Positions 1-5,149 of a DNA stretch of 5,149 bases are shown piece after piece. Position 1 is the first letter of the stretch, and each line of letters opens with the position of its first letter. The notes beneath the pieces were generated by a model. It was not told the origin of the DNA, searched no databases, and worked only from the letters and a program-made list of their open reading frames with translations. A program made the translations under genes and the position numbers. The stretch comes from Planctomycetia bacterium (GTDB lineage: Bacteria > Planctomycetota > Phycisphaerae > Phycisphaerales > SM1A02), in assembly GCA_005799475.1 (NCBI GenBank), contig SYGQ01000202.1, positions 1 to 5,149 of the forward strand, given 5' to 3'.

Positions 1-37
1 ATGATCCCGACGAGCTACCAGGCTGCTCTACCCCGCA
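1..37 (-). tRNA. Initiator tRNA-fMet(CAT), partial (5' half, cut by window edge)
   Basis: Read on the minus strand from 37 to 1, the sequence matches the 5' half of bacterial initiator tRNA almost base for base. The acceptor strand TGCGGGG (37-31) is followed by T8, a D-stem GAGC/GCTC around the loop AGCCTGGTA, and an anticodon arm GTCGGGAT that ends with anticodon CAT at 3-1. Two initiator hallmarks are visible: the three G residues on the 5' side of the anticodon stem next to the loop, and an A11:T24 pair in the D-stem. The first base is T where Escherichia coli has C; its partner at position 72 is outside the window, so the usual 1:72 mismatch cannot be tested. The 3' half, T-arm and CCA end lie beyond the left edge. 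It is the tRNA used to start translation, as opposed to elongator Met or Ile2 tRNA. Confidence 0.93.
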
Positions 38-50
38 ATCTGGAACGTCG

Positions 51-78
51 AGTCTAGCAGGGTTCGCGCTCGCGTCAA
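51..78 (-). promoter_or_regulatory. Sigma70-type promoter of the initiator tRNA
   Basis: On the minus strand a -35 box TTGACG (78-73, five of six consensus bases) is followed by a 16-bp spacer and a -10 box TAGACT (56-51, four of six, with the conserved first T, second A and last T). Transcription would start about seven bases further on, near position 44, leaving a leader of roughly six or seven bases before the tRNA 5' end at 37. Position and quality both fit a strong housekeeping tRNA promoter. Transcript mapping has not been seen, so the start is inferred. Confidence 0.78.
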
Positions 79-140
79 TGGACGGCGCCGTCGTCGTGCC
101 CAAGAGTCCCGCACGCTCATCGTGAGACAATGATCGCGGC

Positions 141-2072
141 ATGCTCGACTTGCTGGTCGCACTCGCGCCCGATCCTGGTCCACCCGCGATGCTCGCCATC
201 GTGGAGCGCGTGTGTCTGCGATGCCATCATGCGGGTGGGAATGTCCCGTACGAGTTTGTCGATGGCGCGATGCTGCGGCGAGTCTCGCAGACAGCGGCGG
301 AAGCGTTGCGCCGAGGCACGATGCCGCCGTGGTTGCCGTCGCAGTCGGCCGCAGACTTTCTCGATGTGCCGCAGGTCACACCGGAGGAACGCGCGAACTT
401 GATTCAGTGGTTCGCGGCGGGGGCCGAGGGGACACAGTCGTGGACCGCGCCCACGCCGACCTCACCGAACGCGCCGAACGCGCCGAGTGCGTCGGCCGCC
501 ACGCTGCACTTCGGCGCGGGGTGGGAGACGCCCGCGGAGCCGGACCTCCTCTTCGCGCGCACATTTTTGCAGGCCATCGACGAGAAGGCGCCCCGTCGCT
601 TCCGAGGCTTCTCCTATCGACTTGCGGTGGCGGGATCGTTGGAATCCGTCATGCTCAACTCCGACACCACAGGCATGGGACGCGAACTCGATGAACGCGA
701 CGGCGGAGTCGGCGCGGCGTTTCACGCGGACTTGGGATCGACACCTGCCGGAGCGCTTGGAGCCGCAGGCGTGCTGCCGGAGTTCCACTTGCCCGATGGC
801 TACACATTCGCGCTTCCCGCGCGCGGCGATCTTCTCGCCGAAGCCCACGCACGGGCGCTTGGCCGGAGCGTGCCGGGCGAGTTCGAAGTGACACTCGAAC
901 CCTCGCGAGCGGGAGACACCCGAGTCGTGGAGTCATTTGTCGTCGGCGGCGCGACTTCGGGCGCCGCCCCATCGCGCAGCGGCTACACGATTGAGTACCA
1001 GTGCGACACACTCGATGCACCGATGGAGATCCTGTCGATGCTCCCCAATCCGGGGATCCGATGCACAACCTACGACCTTGATCTCGTGCGGCGCTCAGGC
1101 AAGCGCGAGGGTGTCCTCAACATTCCCGTGTATCGATCGTGGGCCGACCGCTCGTATGTGTTCCGCGAGCCACTGCGCGTCGAGCCGGGCGACCGCTTTG
1201 TCCTGCGCGTGTCGCACGCCGACAGCTTCGCGTTCCTGCACACGCACGCGAGCGCGGTGATGCTGGTGGCGCCCGCCCCAGGCGGCGGTTACGGGCAGAT
1301 TGTGTGCTCTAGAGCACACAATCTGCCCGCAACTGGGGGGGCAGCTGCACCAACCATCGATCCCATCGACATGGTGAGCGTCGACGGGCGCTTCCGCATC
1401 GCGCGCAACGAGACGAGCGTCGCCGAGTTCGCGCGCGTCCTCAAACGCGCCGCGCGCCCCATCGATGTGCAAGACACGCGCGACTCCCGCGTCATCGCGC
1501 CGCCGGACGAGTCGCCCGTCCCCATCGACGCCGCACTTCCGACGGATCCCGAACTCCCCGCCGTCGGTGTCGGCTACTACGACGCGATCGAGTACTGCGT
1601 GGCGCTCTCGCTCGCGGCAGGGCTCGCGCCGCATGACGCACTCGAGGATGTCGTCCGACGCGAAGACGGGTCGATCGCATCGGCCGTCGTCGTTGTTCAC
1701 GGCGGCCCTGGCTACAGACTTCCCTCGGAAGCAGAGTGGGAACTCGCGGCCGCATCCGGAGGCGACAGTCACTGCGTGAAGCCCGGGGAGGCGCCACCTG
1801 CCCTTCCGCGTGCGGCCGCATCGGGCACGCCCTGCGCGAGTGGCACCGTCAACATGGCTGGGAATGTCTGGGAGTGGTGCGCGGACGGGTTCGCGATCGC
1901 CCGCGCGCAGCCGCCGGAGTCGCTCGCTGCACACGGCCCCACAAACCGCGGCCGCGTCGTTAAGGGCGGATCTTTCGCTGATTCCCCGGCCGGGTGCATT
2001 CCGAGCTTCCGTTCGGGATTGCAGCCATCGACACGAACGGCGTATCTGGGCTTCCGAGTGGCGCGGGACTGA
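141..2072 (+). CDS. Cytochrome c / PHM-like / FGE-sulfatase domain fusion protein
   Basis: A 643-residue protein of three parts. Residues about 18-98 form a cytochrome c-like domain: heme motif CLRCH (C25, C28, H29) and MPPW (M61, likely second heme ligand). A Pro/Ala/Asn-rich linker (102-120) follows. Residues about 130-375 follow the two-domain layout of ascorbate-dependent copper type II monooxygenases (PHM-like), but nearly all copper-binding histidines are replaced. Residues about 405-643 are an FGE-sulfatase (SUMF1-like) fold: YRLPSEAEWE (525-534), NMAGNVWEWC (571-580), VVKGGSF (606-612) and a GFRVA end. Of the two catalytic FGE cysteines only one has a counterpart (C619); the other aligns with D614. 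A true formylglycine generator or copper hydroxylase is therefore unlikely; an electron-transfer or binding role is possible but unproven. The start at 141 is the only ATG after the in-frame stop at 123; ATG 189 is an alternative. No good ribosome binding site or signal peptide is visible, odd for a c-type cytochrome. Confidence 0.85.
   Translation: MLDLLVALAPDPGPPAMLAIVERVCLRCHHAGGNVPYEFVDGAMLRRVSQTAAEALRRGTMPPWLPSQSAADFLDVPQVTPEERANLIQWFAAGAEGTQSWTAPTPTSPNAPNAPSASAATLHFGAGWETPAEPDLLFARTFLQAIDEKAPRRFRGFSYRLAVAGSLESVMLNSDTTGMGRELDERDGGVGAAFHADLGSTPAGALGAAGVLPEFHLPDGYTFALPARGDLLAEAHARALGRSVPGEFEVTLEPSRAGDTRVVESFVVGGATSGAAPSRSGYTIEYQCDTLDAPMEILSMLPNPGIRCTTYDLDLVRRSGKREGVLNIPVYRSWADRSYVFREPLRVEPGDRFVLRVSHADSFAFLHTHASAVMLVAPAPGGGYGQIVCSRAHNLPATGGAAAPTIDPIDMVSVDGRFRIARNETSVAEFARVLKRAARPIDVQDTRDSRVIAPPDESPVPIDAALPTDPELPAVGVGYYDAIEYCVALSLAAGLAPHDALEDVVRREDGSIASAVVVVHGGPGYRLPSEAEWELAAASGGDSHCVKPGEAPPALPRAAASGTPCASGTVNMAGNVWEWCADGFAIARAQPPESLAAHGPTNRGRVVKGGSFADSPAGCIPSFRSGLQPSTRTAYLGFRVARD
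465..486 (+). repeat. Short 9-bp tandem repeat in linker coding sequence
   Basis: The unit CCGAACGCG occurs twice in a row (465-473, 474-482) and begins a third time with CCGA. It encodes the Asn-Ala-Pro repeats of the flexible linker between the cytochrome c and PHM-like domains. Being a multiple of three, copy-number changes would alter only linker length. This is ordinary linker composition and not a mobile element. Confidence 0.6.
1292..1329. repeat. Perfect 38-bp palindrome inside a coding region
   Basis: Two 19-base arms are exact reverse complements with no spacer; the centre CTCTAGAG lies at 1307-1314 and the axis between 1310 and 1311. Past one A/C mismatch (1291/1330) three further pairs extend the symmetry to 1288-1333. 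The axis falls on a codon boundary, so both strands encode the same twelve residues (GQIVCSRAHNLP, residues 385-396 on the plus strand). The segment is AT-richer than its surroundings and includes an AGA arginine codon, rare for this GC-rich coding style. It sits precisely between the PHM-like and FGE domains. It could be a palindromic repeat that inserted in frame, an excision footprint or a protein-binding site. No flanking target duplication is seen. Confidence 0.9.
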
Positions 2073-2096
2073 CAAAAACTCTCAGGAAGAGCGTCC

Positions 2097-2102
2097 CGAG
2101 GG
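2097..2102 (+). promoter_or_regulatory. Possible ribosome binding site favouring an alternative GTG start
   Basis: CGAGGG lies eight bases before an in-frame GTG at 2111, six codons upstream of the ATG at 2129. The ATG itself is preceded directly by GTGAG, which is too close to act as a normal Shine-Dalgarno site. Using the GTG would lengthen the signal peptide's charged start by six residues without changing the mature protein. Evidence is limited to this short match. Confidence 0.35.
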
Positions 2103-2128
2103 CCGATTCCGTGCCAACATTGCGTGAG

Positions 2129-3277
2129 ATGAAGTACTCCGCCATCACGCACCAAGTCATTCCGGTGATCGCCTCGCTCGCCTTCTGCACCGGCGCCCAC
2201 GCGCAGGGACTCCAACCGATCATCACCGAGTGGATCATCAACACCACCGGGCAGACCGGCTACAACGGCATCACCGCCAATGTGCAGCAGGTCAAGTACG
2301 ACGCGAGCTTCGTGTATGTAAAGAGCGCAGGGATTCCGAGCTACACAGTTGGTCCTTGGGCGGGCAATCCCAATCCGTGCACCAACCAGAACTGGGGCTT
2401 CAAGCTCGCGCGCACGGCGACGATGGCGACGACGCCGGTCGCAGCTGGACTGGGACAGGTGGGCGTCATGGTCAACGGCGCCGTCTTCTACAACCCGACC
2501 GACGCGATGAGTTGGAACAACATGAATGTCTGGCACCAAAACGCATTTGTGAGCATCGGCACGGGGCTCGACGCGTGCGGTGGGCATCCAGGCCCGAGCG
2601 GCGCGTACCACAATCATCCCTACCCGAAGTGCATGGCTCCGCTCGATGCGACGCGCCACTCGAAGATCATCGGCTACGGATTCGACAATATCGCGGTGTA
2701 CGGGGGCTTCGGCTACGACGGCGTCGACGGCAGCGGCGGAATCGACCGCATCCGCACGAGCTACCGCAAGCGGCTCATCACGCAGCGCACGACACTCCCG
2801 AACGGGACACAGTTGCAGCCCGCCCAGTACGGCCCCGCCGTGAGCGCGACCTATCCGCTGGGCTACTTCATCGAGGACTACGAGTACATCGCTGGCTTGG
2901 GCGACCTCGACCAGTACAACGGGCGGTTCGCGGTCACACCGGAGTACCCGAGCGGCGTGTATGCGTACTACGCAACAGTCGATGCGACGATGGTCGCCGA
3001 GTATCCGTACTTCTTTGGCCCGCAATACCGCGGCGTGGTGACCGCTGGCAACACCGGTAACGGCGGGCACATCACGGCACCGGCGAGCGCGACGACCTTC
3101 TGCTGCACGCCGTGTGCGGCGGATATCAACGGTGATCGCATCGTCGATGCCACCGACATCTCAGCGCTGCTTGCAGGGTGGGGAATCGTCGGCGGTGGTA
3201 GCGATGTCAATCGCGACGGCCAAGTCGGCGGCGCTGATCTCACCGAACTCATCGCCGCGTGGGGCAACTGCAGCTGA
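2129..3277 (+). CDS. Secreted YHYH-domain protein with C-terminal dockerin-like module
   Basis: A 382-residue exported protein. Residues 1-25 are a Sec signal peptide with a hydrophobic core (V10-F19) and a cleavage site AHA|QG after A25. The body carries the YHYH-domain signature: a Cys-Gly-Gly-His (C150-H153) segment, then AYHNHPYPKC (159-168), where Y160-H161-N162-H163 is the family motif, followed by IIGYGFDNIAVYG and an aromatic-rich second half (FIEDYEY, YPYFFGPQYRG). The function of YHYH domains is not established; the histidine cluster suggests metal binding. The C-terminus has two EF-hand-like calcium loops, D332-N334-D336-D340-D343 and D359-N361-D363-G367-D370, preceded by CCTPC and ending AWGNCS. 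This resembles the GC-type dockerin-like ends of planctomycete secreted proteins, thought to anchor or sort them. The ATG start gives the cleanest signal peptide; GTG 2111 is an alternative. It follows the fusion gene by 56 bp on the same strand, so shared transcription is likely. Confidence 0.88.
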   Translation: MKYSAITHQVIPVIASLAFCTGAHAQGLQPIITEWIINTTGQTGYNGITANVQQVKYDASFVYVKSAGIPSYTVGPWAGNPNPCTNQNWGFKLARTATMATTPVAAGLGQVGVMVNGAVFYNPTDAMSWNNMNVWHQNAFVSIGTGLDACGGHPGPSGAYHNHPYPKCMAPLDATRHSKIIGYGFDNIAVYGGFGYDGVDGSGGIDRIRTSYRKRLITQRTTLPNGTQLQPAQYGPAVSATYPLGYFIEDYEYIAGLGDLDQYNGRFAVTPEYPSGVYAYYATVDATMVAEYPYFFGPQYRGVVTAGNTGNGGHITAPASATTFCCTPCAADINGDRIVDATDISALLAGWGIVGGGSDVNRDGQVGGADLTELIAAWGNCS

Positions 3278-3292
3278 GCGAGTGCGCGCGGT

Positions 3293-4090
3293 CTACTTCA
3301 CCGAAAATCGCCCCGACTGCGAGAGAAACGCCTTCGGGTTGTCGAAACTCACTCTCTTGATGATCGCATCGAGGTGGCCGCGTCGGCGCATTTCATCGCG
3401 GCACTTCGGGACCGCGAGCGGATCGCTCACCCCCCAGTCGGCGGCAGAATTGATCCAGAGCCGCTCGGTGCCATGCATCTCGAAGATATCCGCGGCGCGT
3501 TGCGGCGTGCACTTGGTGTCCGGGTAGAGCGTCATCCCCGCCCAGAATCCGCGATCGAGCACGGGCCGCACGGTGTGCTCCTCGACATGGTCGATGAGGA
3601 CGCGTGATGGGTCGACGCCTTGCGCGGCGATCGCGTCCATGATGAGTCGCGTGCCCTTGAGTTTGTCTTCGAGGTGCGGCGTGTGCACGAGGATGAGGAG
3701 CCCTCGCGAGTGCGCGAGCGCGATGTGCTCCTCGAGCACGACGAGTTCGTTGCGCGAGTTTTTGTTGAGGCCGATCTCGCCGATGCCCAAGACGCTCGGC
3801 CGATCGAGGAACTTCGGGATCTCCGCGAGTACTTCACGCGCGAGACCGATGTCTTCGCTCTCCTTCGGATTGATGCATAGCCAAGTGTGGTGACGGATGC
3901 CGAACTGCGCCGCGCGCTTGGGCTCGGTGTCGGTGAGGAGTCTGAAATAGTCGACGAAACCTTGCGCGCTTCCTCGGTCGTAGCCGGCCCAGAATGCCGG
4001 CTCAGTAATGGCGACACATCCCGCGAGTGCCATGCGCTGATAGTCGTCGGTGGTCCTCGAGACCATGTGGATGTGCGGGTCGATGTACAT
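3293..4090 (-). CDS. eboB: TatD-family metal-dependent hydrolase, EboB-like
   Basis: A 265-residue TIM-barrel hydrolase with the full TatD metal-site set: HIH near the start (H6, H8), GEIGL (E105), VHTPH (H136), DHVEEH (H168) and the final Asp in NSAADWG (D218). Family members cleave phosphoester or related bonds using two metal ions; the substrate here is unknown. The start MYIDPHIHMVSRTTDDY and segments such as EPAFWAGYDR, LNKNSRNE, HTPHLEDKLKGTR and DPLAVPK are those of the EboB subgroup, rather than of DNase-type TatD. Length is normal and no key residue is missing. The start ATG puts the HxH motif at the usual distance. It lies 27 bp after the 100-residue gene and is the last gene of the minus-strand operon. 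The leader has no purine-rich ribosome binding site; on the mRNA it reads CACCUCCU instead. The symbol rests on recalled similarity plus the EboD-like neighbour. Confidence 0.9.
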   Translation of the reverse strand: MYIDPHIHMVSRTTDDYQRMALAGCVAITEPAFWAGYDRGSAQGFVDYFRLLTDTEPKRAAQFGIRHHTWLCINPKESEDIGLAREVLAEIPKFLDRPSVLGIGEIGLNKNSRNELVVLEEHIALAHSRGLLILVHTPHLEDKLKGTRLIMDAIAAQGVDPSRVLIDHVEEHTVRPVLDRGFWAGMTLYPDTKCTPQRAADIFEMHGTERLWINSAADWGVSDPLAVPKCRDEMRRRGHLDAIIKRVSFDNPKAFLSQSGRFSVK

Positions 4091-4117
4091 GGCAGGGGGA
4101 GGAGGTGAGTCGCCGAG

Positions 4118-4420
4118 TCAGGCGAGCGGCGCGGCGCCGATGGCACCCTTCATGGGCGCGGCGGCGATCGGCTGGGTTGTGGGGTCGCTCCAAAGTTCGA
4201 GGATTCGGCGGGCGCGATCGGGTTTTCCGTCGCGCAGAAGTTCGAGCGCGCGGGTGAGCGCGCGCATGCGGATCTCGCGCGATTCGTGCGAAAGTGGGTG
4301 TCCCTCGGCCGCGGCCGCGCGGTCGTGGCGGTCGAGGAACGCCGCAATGTCGAGCACCTTCGCGCGGTGCTCGAGAAAGTACTGGTCGATGACTTGATCG
4401 ACGCGCAGCGGAGAACTCAT
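4118..4420 (-). CDS. Unrecognised 100-residue helical protein between eboD- and eboB-like genes
   Basis: A small, charged, soluble-looking protein with no signal peptide, membrane segment or cysteine. Residues 7-35 (through DQYFLEHRAKVLDIAAFLDR) look like one or two amphipathic helices; 47-64 and 68-78 (DRARRILELW) are further helices. A non-helical tail SDPTTQPIAAAPMKGAIGAA follows. I do not recognise the family. It is much shorter than EboA proteins and lacks what I recall of their C-terminal motifs, so I do not call it EboA. The ATG at 4420 is chosen because it begins four bases after the upstream stop codon (TGA-GCGC-ATG) and removes a low-complexity arginine/proline/serine N-terminus that merely overlaps the neighbour's reading frame. 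This tight spacing points to translational coupling with the cyclase gene and a role in the same pathway, perhaps as an adaptor or a regulator of the cyclase or hydrolase; that role is inferred from position only. Confidence 0.78.
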   Translation of the reverse strand: MSSPLRVDQVIDQYFLEHRAKVLDIAAFLDRHDRAAAAEGHPLSHESREIRMRALTRALELLRDGKPDRARRILELWSDPTTQPIAAAPMKGAIGAAPLA

Positions 4421-4424
4421 GCGC

Positions 4425-5149
4425 TCATCGTACGGCGCGTGGAGCGAGGGCCGTGGCCGCGGCGGCGACGAGCCTCGGGTCCATCTCGTGGACCTCGGTG
4501 AACGAGCCAATGTCCGTGAGCAGGGTGATGTTGAGGTGACCACCGAGGTGCTCGCGGAATTCCTCGATGCCCTCGATGAGGTGCGACTGATCCGCGAGGC
4601 ACGCGTGCCAAGTCGGGAGGCCCAGCGCCGTCAGCAGCGCGCGCACCCGCGCGGCGACGGGCGCCGCGAGAATCCCCGAGCGCACGGCGTACTCGCAGTC
4701 GAGCGCGATGCCGATCGAGACGGCATCGCCGTGCGAAACCGCGAAGTTGGTCAACGCTTCGATGCGGTGCGCGGCCCAGTGGCCAAAGTCGAGTGGACGC
4801 GCCTGCGCGAGTTCAAATGGGTCACCGCCGTCGGTGATGTGCGCAAGGTGGAGTTCGGCGCTGCGCTCGATGATCGGCATCGCGGCCGAGAGGTCGCGTG
4901 CGCGGATTCGCGGCGCGTCGCGCTCGAGTCGCGCGAGGAGCGCGGGATCCTTGAGGCACGCGATCTTGACGGCCTCGCTGAAGCCAGCGAGGAAGTGGCC
5001 GAGTGGCAGCGTGCCGAGGAAGCACTCGTCGCAGATCACAGCCCACGGGACCGCGAACGCGCCGACGAAGTTCTTCTTTCCGAAACGGTTGATGCCGTTC
5101 TTGACGCCCATGCCCGCGTCGTCCATGGAAAGCGTGGTTGTCGGCAGAC
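4425..5149 (-). CDS. eboD: 3-dehydroquinate synthase-like sugar phosphate cyclase, EboD-like (partial)
   Basis: The C-terminal 240 residues of a sugar phosphate cyclase; the reading frame stays open through the right edge (LPTTTLS before the internal Met at 5126), so the true start is outside. Enzymes of this superfamily use NAD and a divalent metal to close a sugar phosphate ring. Numbering from the first full visible codon, the three metal ligands are present: E58 in FSEAVK, H123 in PLDFGHWAAH and H139 in SHGDAVSIG. The segment GVKNGINRFGKKNF corresponds to the substrate/NAD loop of dehydroquinate synthases but differs from the usual AroB form (GGKTGVN..LGKN). GDPFELAQARPLDFGHWAAH fits the EboD branch better than AroB. 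An active cyclase is expected; the true substrate and product are unknown. It is followed after four bases by the small helical gene and then by the EboB-like hydrolase. The missing N-terminal part holds most of the NAD-binding domain. Confidence 0.87.
   Translation of the reverse strand, partial: LPTTTLSMDDAGMGVKNGINRFGKKNFVGAFAVPWAVICDECFLGTLPLGHFLAGFSEAVKIACLKDPALLARLERDAPRIRARDLSAAMPIIERSAELHLAHITDGGDPFELAQARPLDFGHWAAHRIEALTNFAVSHGDAVSIGIALDCEYAVRSGILAAPVAARVRALLTALGLPTWHACLADQSHLIEGIEEFREHLGGHLNITLLTDIGSFTEVHEMDPRLVAAAATALAPRAVR

Noticed and set aside
126..131. GACAAT as a -10 box giving a nearly leaderless transcript for the fusion gene
   Set aside because: Only four of six bases match and no acceptable -35 box lies 16-18 bp upstream.
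1292..1329. The palindrome as an intrinsic transcription terminator
   Set aside because: It lies in the middle of an intact frame and is followed by C/G-rich sequence (CAACTGGGGGGG) rather than a T-run.
1095..2075. A 326-codon minus-strand open frame antisense to the FGE domain
   Set aside because: It has no domain motif. The one segment that looks like the plus-strand protein comes from the palindrome reading the same on both strands.
2177..2188. LAFC in the signal peptide as a lipoprotein lipobox
   Set aside because: Phe before the Cys does not fit the lipobox, and a standard AHA|Q cleavage site lies five residues further on.
1769..3070. A 433-codon open frame on the minus strand
   Set aside because: It overlaps the ends of two well-supported plus-strand genes, its translation is low-complexity Arg/Ala/Val-rich with no recognisable motif, and long antisense frames are expected in GC-rich DNA.
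3982..4002. Inverted repeat AGCCGGC/GCCGGCT with a 7-base loop
   Set aside because: It encodes the conserved EPAFWAGYDR segment of the TatD-like hydrolase, so short symmetric GC-rich words are explained by coding constraint.
4421..4543. An N-terminal extension of 41 codons for the 100-residue protein
   Set aside because: It overlaps the cyclase coding sequence and reads as Arg/Pro/Ser low-complexity; the ATG four bases after the cyclase stop is a natural start.
5124..5126. The ATG at 5126 as the start of the cyclase gene
   Set aside because: The frame continues upstream to the window edge as LPTTTLS, which fits the conserved segment before the VKNG loop of sugar phosphate cyclases, so this Met is internal.

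Overview
The window looks like chromosomal DNA of a planctomycete, probably of the Phycisphaerae. The GC content is high. One secreted protein ends in a double EF-hand dockerin-like module closing in AWGNC, a style common in that group. Another protein joins a cytochrome c domain, a copper-monooxygenase-like fold and a formylglycine-generating-enzyme (FGE) fold, a set of domains often seen in planctomycetes. The taxonomic call is an inference from these features; no rRNA or marker gene is present.

Layout. At the left edge, on the minus strand, lies the 5' half of an initiator tRNA (fMet, anticodon CAT) cut by the window end, with a good sigma70-type promoter just upstream (51-78). Divergent from it, on the plus strand, runs a 643-residue three-domain protein (141-2072). 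Its domains are cytochrome c, a peptidylglycine-monooxygenase (PHM)-like region that has lost nearly all copper ligands, and an FGE-sulfatase domain lacking one of the two catalytic cysteines. Its coding sequence contains a perfect 38-bp palindrome (1292-1329) exactly at the PHM/FGE domain junction, followed by a run of seven G. After a 56-bp gap comes a secreted YHYH-domain protein with a C-terminal dockerin-like module (2129-3277).

The right third is a minus-strand operon converging on the first pair, with stop codons 15 bp apart. In transcription order it carries a 3-dehydroquinate-synthase-like sugar phosphate cyclase (EboD-like, running off the right edge), an unrecognised 100-residue helical protein, and a TatD-family hydrolase (EboB-like). 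EboB and EboD are two hallmark members of the ebo cluster, known from cyanobacteria, eustigmatophyte plastids and scattered bacteria. That cluster has been linked to moving a metabolite precursor to the periplasm during scytonemin synthesis in Nostoc punctiforme, but its general product is unknown. The 4-bp and 27-bp spacings suggest the three genes are transcribed together. The small protein between them is the least explained gene here and a candidate lineage-specific member of the cluster.

No CRISPR array, insertion sequence, integrase, phage gene or attachment site is visible. There is no gene-free stretch longer than about 105 bp.
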